NCBI RefSeq assembly: GCF_019038415.1
Contig: NZ_JAFKRG010000034.1
Location: 141,276-205,275 of the forward strand
Length of the DNA: 64,000 nt
From: Synechococcus sp. CCY 9618
GTDB lineage: Bacteria > Cyanobacteriota > Cyanobacteriia > PCC-6307 > Cyanobiaceae
Direction: 5' to 3'
Shown: positions 16,888 to 24,342 of the stretch, one piece after another
Layout of the letters: each line of letters starts with the position of its first letter
How positions within the stretch are numbered: the stretch's first letter is position 1
The notes under the pieces: model-generated
Databases searched by the model: none
What the model was told of the DNA's origin: nothing
Seen by the model: the letters and a program-made list of their open reading frames with translations, nothing else
Position numbers and translations under genes: made by a program

Positions 16888-16906
16888 CGGCATCGATAGG
16901 ATGCCG
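16888..16906 (+). promoter_or_regulatory. Hairpin in the apcD leader
   Basis: Perfect 7-bp inverted repeat CGGCATC and GATGCCG with the 5-nt loop GATAG. It ends 18 nt before the apcD ATG. It could be a 5'-UTR stem or a protein-binding site. No consensus -35/-10 pair is obvious around it, so the role is an inference. Confidence 0.4.
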
Positions 16907-16924
16907 CCGACTGTGGTCGCTGCT

Positions 16925-17419
16925 ATGAGCGTCGTTCGCGATCTGATCCTCCAGGCCGATGATCAGCTCCGCTATCCCACGGGCGGCGAGTTGCGCTCGA
17001 TGGTGGAGTTTCTCAGTGGCGGGGCCCGTCGCCTCGCCGTGGTGCGGGTGCTGACCGACAACGAGAAGAAGATCGTCGCCGAAGCCTCCAAGCAGCTGTT
17101 CCTGCGCAAACCCGACTACGTGGCCCCCGGCGGCAATGCCTTCGGTCAGAAGCAACGGGCCCAGTGCCTGCGTGACTACAGCTGGTACCTGCGCCTGGTC
17201 ACCTATGGCGTCCTGGCCGGCAGCACCGAACTGATCCAGCAGATCGGACTGGTGGGCGCCCGCGAGATGTACAACAGCCTCGGCGTGCCGCTGCCCGGCA
17301 TGGTGGAAGCCATGCGCACCCTCAAGGCAGCCTCCCTGGTGCTGCTCGCGTCCGAGGAAGCCGCCCTGGCCGGTCCCTATTTCGACTACCTGATCCAGGG
17401 GCTTCAGACGAGCACCTGA
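16925..17419 (+). CDS. apcD: Allophycocyanin alpha-B chain
   Basis: Phycobilisome core terminal emitter that passes excitation energy to the photosystems. It has 164 residues from ATG 16925, close to the usual 161. Allophycocyanin alpha-type features are present: an N terminus with VVRDLILQADDQLRYPTGGEL, the phycocyanobilin-binding Cys in QCLRDYSWYLRLVTYG near residue 81, and GAREMYNSLGVP. ApcD rather than ApcA is chosen because the gene stands alone, away from apcB and apcC, and because of its divergent N and C termini. Upstream in-frame codons give a non-homologous extension. A leader hairpin lies just before the start. The gene desert begins directly after its stop. Confidence 0.88.
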   Translation: MSVVRDLILQADDQLRYPTGGELRSMVEFLSGGARRLAVVRVLTDNEKKIVAEASKQLFLRKPDYVAPGGNAFGQKQRAQCLRDYSWYLRLVTYGVLAGSTELIQQIGLVGAREMYNSLGVPLPGMVEAMRTLKAASLVLLASEEAALAGPYFDYLIQGLQTST

Positions 17420-17430
17420 TCGTCCTCATG

Positions 17431-17447
17431 CGTCTCTGATGAGACCC
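17431..17447 (+). repeat. Left arm of an inverted repeat flanking the gene desert
   Basis: CGTCTCTGATGAGACCC matches the reverse complement of 18281-18297 at 14 of 17 positions, including an exact 10-base block GATGAGACCC and an exact CGTC. It starts 12 bp after the apcD stop. It could be one end of a small mobile element. No transposase is visible. Confidence 0.4.
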
Positions 17448-17941
17448 AGAGCCGGACCCAGTGTGGTTCCCAGGTGAGACTTCTGAGTCATCTAGCCTGG
17501 GGCGTGTGACCCTCTCCCATTCCTTCTGTCCGGCCGGCATGGCCTCGTCTGGGGCGGTTCGGCTTTGGGAGCACCAGCGAAGAGCAGCGGCTGTCTTGCC
17601 CGCAGCCGCTCGGCTGTGATCGGGGGGGGCGTGCCGCGGTTGTCCGATAGGGCCCCTGGGGGGGCTCGCAGGCTGATCGCATCTATCCAGAGCGGGACTG
17701 CTACTGGGACCAAATCCCAGTCCAGGATGAGATGGTCGGACGCGCTGAGGCTGTCCGTCCCGGCCGATGGCGCCCCCGCCCAACGCTCGACCATACGGAC
17801 ACGGACCCAATCGAGCTCTCAGGCGTCCAGGTTCAGAGGCAGGGTGGGACCAGGTACGAGTCTTAGGCGGGAACCACGGGATCTCACCACAGCCTCCCCG
17901 AACGCATCCCCAGCCTGAAGCGTTCACAGGGGGCTCAGGGT

Positions 17942-17972
17942 CTGCGTATCTGTGTCAAAGACAGATACGCAG
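17942..17972. repeat. Perfect 12-bp inverted repeat with 7-nt loop
   Basis: CTGCGTATCTGT, then the loop GTCAAAG, then ACAGATACGCAG. Two further pairs (U-G and G-C) would extend the stem outward to 17940-17974. No U tract follows on either strand, so it is not a simple terminator. It lies near the middle of the gene desert and is one of the longest perfect hairpins I noticed in the window. Confidence 0.6.
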
Positions 17973-18280
17973 GCGTGAAGAACCCGCTGCCTGTCTTGTT
18001 CTGTGGCTGTCCATTTTCTGGCCAGGCTGGGATCAGCTGGTCCATGCGGATAAGCCTGTGGCCTGGGGCCCGGCAGCATGATCCATCGACGGAGGCGCTG
18101 GGATTCCGAGGGGACCTGCCACCCTTCGCGACCGGTGAAATCGATGAAAATTCCCAGTCTTGTGGTTCGCGTCTGAGCCGCATGGCAAGACACACCCAGA
18201 GTCCAGTCTGAGATCAGCAAACACAGGCAGCGTCGCGCCTGAACGCGATCCCCTCGCGCGACAACCAGATAAGAACTCAC

Positions 18281-18297
18281 GGGTCTCATCCTGGACG
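18281..18297 (-). repeat. Right arm of an inverted repeat flanking the gene desert
   Basis: Read on the minus strand this is CGTCCAGGATGAGACCC, matching 17431-17447 at 14 of 17 positions. It lies 52 bp before the end of the J-domain gene, which is convergent. Together the two arms enclose about 867 bp. Confidence 0.4.
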
Positions 18298-18349
18298 TAC
18301 CATGGGTCTCGTGGATGGTCCCATCCAGGACTGTTGAGTCGATGCAATG

Positions 18350-19378
18350 TCAGCGGTCGGAGGTGGCCCCCTGGCGGTACAGCTCCTTCAGCAGCTGGTA
18401 AGCCTCGTTGAGACGCCGCATCGCCTCCACCGAGCCCCCCGCATCCGGATGGTGGTTCTGGGCCATGTCCCGATAGGCCTCACGGATCTGGGCGAGGGTC
18501 AGTCGCTGCCCTGGGTCGGTGGGCAACTGGAGCAGCCGCAGGGCGCCATGGAGGGTCATGGTGTGCTCCAGGGTCTGGAAGGAGGTACCGCGGCGGCGGC
18601 GGCGGAAACGGTGCACGAACCGACGGATCAGGGTGGGAATGCGAAGGGTGAGGGTCGAACCGCTGAAGGGATCTTCCAGGACCCCCGCGGTGACCATCAC
18701 CCGCCCGAAGCTCGGTGGTCCGTCGCTCCAGGCAGGGATGAACTGCTGCATCACCTGACAGGCGGCAGTCCAGGTGAACGGGCGGCCGTCGCTCTGATCG
18801 GACTGGAGCCAGATGTCCTGGGCGAGCCAGAGCATGGCCGCTTCCAGCACCGTGGCGTTCGCCGGCTGGCCGTAGAGGGCCAGCCAGTGGTTGACAGCCT
18901 CCTCCATGGCCTGCTGAACCATCTCCGCGGCGAGAGGGGGCAGGGGTGGACCTCCAGCCATCACAGGCCCGGGAGGGCGCAGGCTGCGTTTGATTCCCTC
19001 GGAACGGCGCCGCACGAAGCCAGGCAGATCGATGCCGCCACTGCTGCGGCCCTTTGGGGACGGCACCTCCATGGGCCCATCCCATTCGAATTCGGCCTGG
19101 AGGGTTTCGAGTGCCCCCCGGCCCACCAGCACCAGGGCTCCCTGCTCATCGAGCTCCCCTTCCTCCGGCCGGTGCTCCCGGTTCGGGCCTGCATCGTCGA
19201 CGGGCCCTTCCCCGTCCTCCTCCTGGGGAGAACAGAAGAGATCGTCCAGCAGCCGCTCGAGCACATCGCCGCGGCTGCGGATGCCCCACTCCCTCTTCAA
19301 TACATCGAGGTGGGCCACCAGCTCGCGGGTGAGGTCGAGGCTGATGCGCTGTTTCGTCTCGTTCGAGTGTTCAGCCAC
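18350..19378 (-). CDS. RHH-like plus J-domain protein
   Basis: 342-residue soluble protein. Residues 10-48 look like a ribbon-helix-helix DNA-binding fold (RISLDLTRELVAHLDVL, then SRGDVLERLLDDL). An acidic linker and a region of about 180 residues that I cannot assign follow, including MVQQAMEEAVNHWLALYG. Next comes a very basic patch RFRRRRRG. The last 55 residues form a J domain: LTLAQIREAYRDMAQNHHPD with the HPD tripeptide that stimulates DnaK, then MRRLNEAYQLLKELY. The J domain is C-terminal and there is no Gly/Phe or zinc domain, so this is a class III J protein. The combination suggests a DnaK-linked DNA-associated factor, which is an inference. Confidence 0.7.
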   Translation of the reverse strand: MAEHSNETKQRISLDLTRELVAHLDVLKREWGIRSRGDVLERLLDDLFCSPQEEDGEGPVDDAGPNREHRPEEGELDEQGALVLVGRGALETLQAEFEWDGPMEVPSPKGRSSGGIDLPGFVRRRSEGIKRSLRPPGPVMAGGPPLPPLAAEMVQQAMEEAVNHWLALYGQPANATVLEAAMLWLAQDIWLQSDQSDGRPFTWTAACQVMQQFIPAWSDGPPSFGRVMVTAGVLEDPFSGSTLTLRIPTLIRRFVHRFRRRRRGTSFQTLEHTMTLHGALRLLQLPTDPGQRLTLAQIREAYRDMAQNHHPDAGGSVEAMRRLNEAYQLLKELYRQGATSDR

Positions 19379-19423
19379 GACAGCCTTCCATCGCTGCTGG
19401 GTTCGCTGGCATCAGGATCTCGC

Positions 19424-21265
19424 TCAGGGCGCCTGCTGGCCGCGCAGAAGCTGCTGCTGCGCCTCCACGGCATCCCGGTAGCGGTCCACCAGGGTGCCGC
19501 CGGAGCTGCCGGCGCCGGAACGGTTGCGCAGGGGGGAGATCAGGGGGGATGGGGCCATCACCCCCCGGCTGGGAAGAGCGGGCGGTGGATTCAGCCAGCC
19601 GGGCACGGGAGAGGGCCTGAGGATCTGAGGCGGCGGCAGAAGCGGGCCGGTGCCGATCCCCGGATCAGGAGCGTTGGCACGGGGCGTGGGGGCGATGGTG
19701 AGTTCAGGAGGCGGGGCGGCCGGCGGTACGGCCGGGCGACTCGAGGCCCCGGCCCGGGCCAGTTCCAGCTGGCGTTCCCGCTCCTGGACGATGGCCAGCT
19801 GGCTGCTGGTCACCACGCTCAGCAGATGGCCCGGAGTGGCATCGGCCGGGTACACCAGGCTGACGCGCACGGGGTTGACCACCCCCGGCTGCAGATCGAT
19901 CTGGCCCAGGGAGAGGCTCTGGCCCGAGCGCAGCCCCACATGGACCTCCCGCAGACCGGCAGGGGTCTGGATCTGGATTGAGCCCCGGAAGGCCGTGAAC
20001 GGACGCCCGCCGCTCAGGGTGGGATGGCTCATGACCAGTTCGTAGGGACCGTTGCCCCTGAGATTCAGGTCGACGTCGAACCGCACGCCGTAGGTGCCGA
20101 CGTTGTCGAGGGAGGAATCCACCATGCGGCTGGCCAGCGGATTGACCTGCACATCCCTGGTGCCGAAGTTGTGACGATCGGTGCTGGTGAAGGGCACATG
20201 CAGGGGGCCTTCCTTGATGAGATCGTGGCTGATGCTCGCCTGGTAGGCATCCCCCAGGGCGACACCACCCACACGGGAGAAGATCCTCCGGTTGTGGATG
20301 TCGTTGATCCTGCTCAGGTAGACCCGGCCGGGAGCCAGGCGAGCCGAATCCAGCACCGCCAGGACGTCCGCATCCGAGCGGGGGTTCTTGGCCGCCACCA
20401 CCGCAATCTGGAACGGTCCGTCGCTGCGGCCGCGCAGAAGCGCGTTGGCGATTCCCAGGGCCGGCAGATCGGTCTGGAAGAGAACGATGCGGCTGCGGGC
20501 CGGAATGGTGATCTCGTCGGCCAGTTTGCTGTCGAGCCGGCCACGCAGCATCTGGACGGCGGTGGCATCCCCGGGCCCCGTGTTCCAGGGCCTGGGGCCC
20601 AGCGGCTTCACCCCCATCAGGTTGTTGGCCAGGTAGGGAGCTTCAAAGCTGTTGCGCACCGCTCCGTTGATGAAACGGATGTGAACCGGCCGGACACCCG
20701 GATTGATCAGGATCGCGGCAAGGGTGAGCTCGGCCCGCCGATCGGAAGGTGAAATGGAACGGCGGTTGGTCGGAAAATACTTGTGGTGGAGGTGCATCCC
20801 GAAATCGCCGTTGAAGGTGAATTCGGCGTTGCGCAGGGGCTGACCCGTTTCGCTGGCGTAGGCGGAACCGGGGGCAGTGCTGATCAGGATCCCGGGGCCT
20901 TCCACCTCCTCGGGCTGGTTGGAATGCAGAACCGGCACGGTGTTGAACGTGCCGTTCAGGGGCTGGGCCCGCTGGCCGGCCATCAACGCCACGTAGGCGT
21001 GGGCCGGGCGGGCCGGCTGGACGACTGCCACCCCCAGACCCAGCGCTAGCCAGACACCGATGGGACCAATGGGAGCGACCGATCTCAAACTGCAACTGGC
21101 GGGGTAGGAGGGCTGGAGGAGACCATGGACCTGAGTCCACCATGGCAGGGACGGTCCTGGCGGGGATGGAGCCGGTGGTTCCACCCTGGCAAGGGGTGGG
21201 GAACGGAGATCCCCGGTCGGAAGGATGGGCTCGCTAGAACGTTGGAAACCTGCAGATTTTGTCAT
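19424..21265 (-). CDS. DUF3370 family exported protein
   Basis: Cyanobacterial family of unknown function, 613 residues from ATG 21265. The body has family blocks such as ALMAGQRAQPLNGTFNTVPV, HLHHKYFPTNRRSISPSDR and VYLSRINDIHNRR. The last 130 residues are Pro/Ala-rich and low in complexity. A hydrophobic segment ending in PARPAHA looks like a signal peptide, but it lies about 65 residues in. The first ATG has a GGTGG ribosome site 4 nt upstream. A TTG at 21088 would place the signal at the true N terminus and free about 175 bp as a promoter shared with the divergent small ORF. I favour the later start on biology but give the outer bound. Confidence 0.75.
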   Translation of the reverse strand: MTKSAGFQRSSEPILPTGDLRSPPLARVEPPAPSPPGPSLPWWTQVHGLLQPSYPASCSLRSVAPIGPIGVWLALGLGVAVVQPARPAHAYVALMAGQRAQPLNGTFNTVPVLHSNQPEEVEGPGILISTAPGSAYASETGQPLRNAEFTFNGDFGMHLHHKYFPTNRRSISPSDRRAELTLAAILINPGVRPVHIRFINGAVRNSFEAPYLANNLMGVKPLGPRPWNTGPGDATAVQMLRGRLDSKLADEITIPARSRIVLFQTDLPALGIANALLRGRSDGPFQIAVVAAKNPRSDADVLAVLDSARLAPGRVYLSRINDIHNRRIFSRVGGVALGDAYQASISHDLIKEGPLHVPFTSTDRHNFGTRDVQVNPLASRMVDSSLDNVGTYGVRFDVDLNLRGNGPYELVMSHPTLSGGRPFTAFRGSIQIQTPAGLREVHVGLRSGQSLSLGQIDLQPGVVNPVRVSLVYPADATPGHLLSVVTSSQLAIVQERERQLELARAGASSRPAVPPAAPPPELTIAPTPRANAPDPGIGTGPLLPPPQILRPSPVPGWLNPPPALPSRGVMAPSPLISPLRNRSGAGSSGGTLVDRYRDAVEAQQQLLRGQQAP

Positions 21266-21455
21266 GATTCCACCTTTCGGGTACTGCTCCGGATCGGAGT
21301 CCGGATCCGGTGCCCTGCGGCGGTATCAGGAGCGCAAGCTACGCATGCTCAGCTTCTGGAGGGATGGCATCGAGCGTCAGCTTGCTGCCCTCAATGGAGC
21401 CATCACCACCCTGGAGCAGCAGATGCACCGCGATCAGGCCGATTCCCAGGTCTGA
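21264..21455 (+). CDS. Small conserved-looking protein, unknown function
   Basis: 63 residues from ATG 21264, or 76 if the upstream in-frame ATG 21225 is used. The core is basic and helical: RRYQERKLRMLSFWRDG, then IERQLAALNGAITTLEQQM, with regular heptad leucines that suggest a short coiled coil. It reads like a genuine small cyanobacterial protein rather than a chance frame, although I cannot name a family. Its start overlaps the longest start of the divergent DUF3370 gene by 2 bp, and its last 53 bp are antisense to the end of the sigma factor gene. Both overlaps make it unusual. Confidence 0.55.
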   Translation: MIPPFGYCSGSESGSGALRRYQERKLRMLSFWRDGIERQLAALNGAITTLEQQMHRDQADSQV

Positions 21456-22221
21456 ATCCAGGGGCATCCATCTGCTGCCGCAACTGCTCCAGTCCCTTGT
21501 GCAGCAGACGCTTCACGGTCATCGGACTGACCTCCATCTGGCGTCCCAGCCGCCGGTAGCTCCAGCCCCCAAGCACCACCTGCCGCACCACCAGACTCTG
21601 CCGCGGTTCCAGCAGGGCCAGCAGTTCCGCCACCGGGACCTGCCCAGCACATGGGAGAGCATCTGCAGGCGCTTCCTGCACCGCTGAGGCTGCCACCGCC
21701 TCTGCCAGCTCCGGGTCGTCGAGATTGGCGGGTCGGGCCAGCAGCCGCTGCACCTCCAGCCGCTGCCACTCCTCCCCGCTGACGCCAAGGGCCCGGCAGA
21801 GGACATCGGTCCCGTTTCCCCCAGCGACCCCGGCCGACGGGGAATGGCACAGCCGGTTGAACCGTTCCTGCAGTTCCGCCTGGCGCCTTGGCAACCGCAC
21901 CAACGGAGCGGAGTCCCGCAGGTAGTGAAGGATGGCGCCGCGGATGTGGGGACGGGCAAAGGCCTCGAAGGGGGTCTGGCGCTCTTCGCTGTAGAGCTCT
22001 GCGGCCCGGATCAGGCCCATCAGTCCCACCTGCAGCAGGTCATCGATCGATTCAGGGCTGCAGCGGGCGTAGTGGACCGCCAGCGGCCGGACCACGGCGC
22101 GATACCGCTCGACGCGGCGATTGCGGGCGGCGATCAACCTGTCGACGGAGGGCCGCCGGCTGGGCCTGCCGGATCTCCGGGAGGGGGAGGACGGTGGAAG
22201 GCTGGAAATGGACTGGGCCAT
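21403..22221 (-). CDS. RNA polymerase sigma factor, sigma-70 family (group 3-like)
   Basis: 272 residues from ATG 22221. Region 2 is clear: LAVHYARCSPESIDDLLQVGLMGLIRAA followed by TPFEAFARPHIRGAILHYLRD. Region 4 is the helix-turn-helix LLALLEPRQSLVVRQVVLGGWSYRRLGRQ, then VSPMTVKRLLHKGLEQLR. The spacing, the lack of region 1.1 and a shortened region 3 fit the SigF/flagellar-sporulation type of alternative sigma factor. Upstream codons to 22524 translate non-coding DNA and overlap the neighbouring gene. A 14-bp inverted repeat (22338-22351) lies about 120 nt upstream. The regulon cannot be predicted from the window. Confidence 0.88.
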   Translation of the reverse strand: MAQSISSLPPSSPSRRSGRPSRRPSVDRLIAARNRRVERYRAVVRPLAVHYARCSPESIDDLLQVGLMGLIRAAELYSEERQTPFEAFARPHIRGAILHYLRDSAPLVRLPRRQAELQERFNRLCHSPSAGVAGGNGTDVLCRALGVSGEEWQRLEVQRLLARPANLDDPELAEAVAASAVQEAPADALPCAGQVPVAELLALLEPRQSLVVRQVVLGGWSYRRLGRQMEVSPMTVKRLLHKGLEQLRQQMDAPGFRPGNRPDRGASAAPGW

Positions 22222-22337
22222 GGACGGAAAGCCTGGAAGGCTGGCTGGATCAGTGGACGGAGAAGCCGACGTCGCCGGGTCGGCGGCAACGCAGGGAACT
22301 TCATTCCAGAGAGCGCCAGGCTGGCTGCCATTCGCAA

Positions 22338-22351
22338 CCGTGGAACCACGG
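22338..22351. promoter_or_regulatory. Palindromic element upstream of the sigma factor gene
   Basis: CCGTGG-AA-CCACGG is a perfect inverted repeat with a 2-nt centre. It lies in the 137-bp gap between the Ap4A phosphorylase-like gene (7 nt past its stop) and the sigma factor gene. The tight spacing suits a dimeric DNA-binding protein better than an RNA stem. No regulator is named by the sequence. Confidence 0.4.
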
Positions 22352-22358
22352 GATGCAA

Positions 22359-23189
22359 TCAGAGTGTGGGAGCCGCCACCGATTCCAGCAGGGCCCAGGG
22401 GCCATGCCGTTCCAGCCAGCCGAGGTCGGAGCGCTCGGTGCTGAGCAGGAATCCGGCGAAGCCCAGGGCATTGACACTGAAGCCGGCGCCGTGCTCGTGC
22501 AACCGTCGCACGGTCATGAACCATTGGTCATCGAACAACAGGTTGTAGGGGTGGAGCGGATGGGGGTCGCGGGCAGGATCCCCCAGGCCGAGAGCACAGC
22601 TGTGGCGCAGGTACAGGTCCTCCAGGTCAGAACCACCGCCAGGATCGGTCCGGGGGCTGATGTGATAAGCCCAGTTCCAGGGCAGCTCCCGGCCGGTCAG
22701 CTGGGCCAGGAACAGGGGGGCCAGGGGACAGCTGCGCTCACCGGCGCGGCGGGGCAGCAGCTGCAGATGCCGATGGGGCTGGCTCGCCCCGGAGCGGGCG
22801 CCGCTGTTGAAGAACCACAGGCCACCGGTGTCCTGGCTCACGGCTGAGACCGCCTGCCAGTCGCTGGCTTCGATCCAGCCGGCCTGGGGACGCCATTCCC
22901 GCGTGATCACCAGGAGGTGGGCCTCCTGCACCGGATACTTGTTCAGAAGGAGCACATGGCCCGGCTCCAGCAGGTCAACCTGCAGGGGCACGTCCCAGGG
23001 AAGGAAGGGATTGGGTTTCGGACCCCCCTGCCGCAGGTGACGGGGCGTGGCGGTCAGCAACTGCCGCACCAGGAACGGATCTGCGCTCGGTATCGGCAGG
23101 ATGCGCGTGTCGAGGGGAATCAGGGCACCCTCCCTTCGGGCCCGTTCCGACACGTCCCTGGCCCGCTGCCAATGGCGCTCAGCTCGCAC
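22359..23189 (-). CDS. Ap4A phosphorylase-like ATP adenylyltransferase
   Basis: HIT-superfamily enzyme that breaks down diadenosine tetraphosphate or transfers adenylyl groups. From the GTG at 23189 it is 276 residues. The N-terminal part carries PKPNPFLPWDVPLQV and LLLNKYPVQEAHLLVITREW. The nucleotide-binding site is QPHRHLQLLP near residue 165, a His-x-His-x-Gln motif of the Apa1/Apa2 group. HPYNLLFDDQWFMTVRR follows, with the long C-terminal domain of the yeast-type phosphorylases. The start overlaps the spoIID-like gene by 11 bp. An upstream ATG at 23279 would lengthen the overlap to about 100 bp and adds a sequence that looks like frame shadow. Confidence 0.8.
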   Translation of the reverse strand: MRAERHWQRARDVSERARREGALIPLDTRILPIPSADPFLVRQLLTATPRHLRQGGPKPNPFLPWDVPLQVDLLEPGHVLLLNKYPVQEAHLLVITREWRPQAGWIEASDWQAVSAVSQDTGGLWFFNSGARSGASQPHRHLQLLPRRAGERSCPLAPLFLAQLTGRELPWNWAYHISPRTDPGGGSDLEDLYLRHSCALGLGDPARDPHPLHPYNLLFDDQWFMTVRRLHEHGAGFSVNALGFAGFLLSTERSDLGWLERHGPWALLESVAAPTL

Positions 23190-24228
23190 CGGCCTGCAGA
23201 CGGGCCAGGGAGGCCCCCTGGTAGTACCGCCCCAGGATCTCGTTGTAACGCAGGCCCTGCTGGGCCAGCTCCTGGGCACCGTGCTGGCTCATGCTGGCTC
23301 CCAGGTGCCCATGGGCCTCCTGGGTGATGCGGCTGGTGGCGGCATAGAGGCTTTCGACGATGCCCCCCTGGTAGCTGAGGATCACCCCGGAGGTGCTGGA
23401 TGTGGCCTGCCGGGTGCGGGCCGTGACGCTGCTGAGCCCCCGGTAGGCCTGCCAGCGGGTGGTGTCGCCGAGATGCCAGTGGGCACTGGCGGGCCGGGCC
23501 ATGTGAGCCATCGCATAGGAGCGGGCCGCCACGGCCTGCGCCCGCAGGGCCTCCATGTGCCAGCCACTGGGCATCTCGGCTCCCACCACAGAGCTGATGT
23601 AGAGCTCCAGGGGAAGGTGGTTCACCACCTGCAATCCCTGGGATCCGCGCAGCACCCGGAGCCGGCCCTCGTAGGGCTGACCATCCACATAGAGCGCCTG
23701 GCCGGCTCCGGTCTCCATCCACACCTCAGCCCGGCCGGAGAGGGCGGCGCCGAGATCGGGGGCCGTGTCGGCGCCGCCCTCCTGGAGGGACCGACCATCC
23801 CGGTCGGACAGGCGCCAGGGGCCACTGGCGGCCAGGCGGGGAGAGGCGGAGGCCTTCAGCAGCGCCACCCGGATCTCGAGGGGCACCTCCGCACCAGCCT
23901 GCGGTTCCATCAGCGAGCGGTCGGGGCTGCTGAGGCTGGTGCGCTGGGCCCGCAGCGAGGCCGCCGCCAGAAGGCCGGCGTCCTGGTCCGAAGCGGTGGC
24001 GCTGACCGGCCCTGAGCTCTGCTGGGGCTGGGCGATGAGAGCTTCGAGCAGGTCGGCATCGGAGCGGGATGGACTGCCGGGAAGCAGATCCTGGGCGGCG
24101 ATACCGGCACCGACCGCGAGCATCGCCAGGGGGGCGCTGATCAGCAGTGGGTGACGGCGGCATTCCCTGAGAATCCCCAGGCCACGGGCACGGAGGACAG
24201 CGATGGCGCCCGCGCAGTGCCGTCTCAC
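23179..24228 (-). CDS. SpoIID/LytB domain protein
   Basis: Membrane-anchored or exported protein of 349 residues, related to SpoIID, a lytic transglycosylase that acts on denuded glycan. An N-terminal hydrophobic anchor lies near 31-48 (PLAMLAVGAGIAAQDLL). The SpoIID domain runs from about 190 to 345: LPLELYISSVVGAEMP, HMEALRAQAVAARSYAM, and later WQAYRGL and ATSRITQEAHG. Cyanobacteria do not sporulate. In them this family is taken to act in envelope remodelling, but the activity here is inferred. The 3' end overlaps the downstream phosphorylase-like gene by 11 bp. It starts 114 bp after the gpsA stop. Confidence 0.85.
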   Translation of the reverse strand: MRRHCAGAIAVLRARGLGILRECRRHPLLISAPLAMLAVGAGIAAQDLLPGSPSRSDADLLEALIAQPQQSSGPVSATASDQDAGLLAAASLRAQRTSLSSPDRSLMEPQAGAEVPLEIRVALLKASASPRLAASGPWRLSDRDGRSLQEGGADTAPDLGAALSGRAEVWMETGAGQALYVDGQPYEGRLRVLRGSQGLQVVNHLPLELYISSVVGAEMPSGWHMEALRAQAVAARSYAMAHMARPASAHWHLGDTTRWQAYRGLSSVTARTRQATSSTSGVILSYQGGIVESLYAATSRITQEAHGHLGASMSQHGAQELAQQGLRYNEILGRYYQGASLARLQAGAS

Positions 24229-24342
24229 GGTGAGGATTCAGAAAGCATCTGCCGGATCATGCCTGATCGAGCGCCATTGCACCCGTTTCCGGCAGGACGG
24301 TCGGCGCATTGCCCCCCGCGCCGCCGGGGCTGGAGGCCTTGA

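Larger units (their letters stand above)
17420..18349. other. Gene desert, about 930 bp
   Basis: No convincing gene lies here. Frames on both strands are open over 60-200 codons, but they overlap one another, show no recognisable domain, and look like translations of non-coding DNA. The stretch looks somewhat less GC-rich than its surroundings (for example around 18130-18160). It contains imperfect inverted repeats near both ends (17431-17447 and 18281-18297) and a perfect hairpin at 17942-17972. It may be a decayed or non-autonomous mobile element, a gene remnant or an untranslated RNA. I checked by eye for RNase P and tmRNA landmarks and saw none. Confidence 0.6.

Noticed and set aside
17322..17927. 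201-codon minus-strand frame across the apcD end and desert
   Set aside because: Overlaps apcD and reads as low-complexity Gly/Arg/Pro-rich translation.
17924..18289. 121-codon minus-strand frame in the desert
   Set aside because: Contains the hairpin in its end, no recognisable family, and competing frames on both strands.
17420..18349. RNase P RNA, tmRNA or tRNA in the desert
   Set aside because: None of the conserved landmarks were seen on either strand by eye; a covariance-model scan would settle it.
24229..24342. GC hairpin (CCCCG/CGGGG) between gpsA and spoIID
   Set aside because: Five pairs only, no T tract; expected by chance in this composition.
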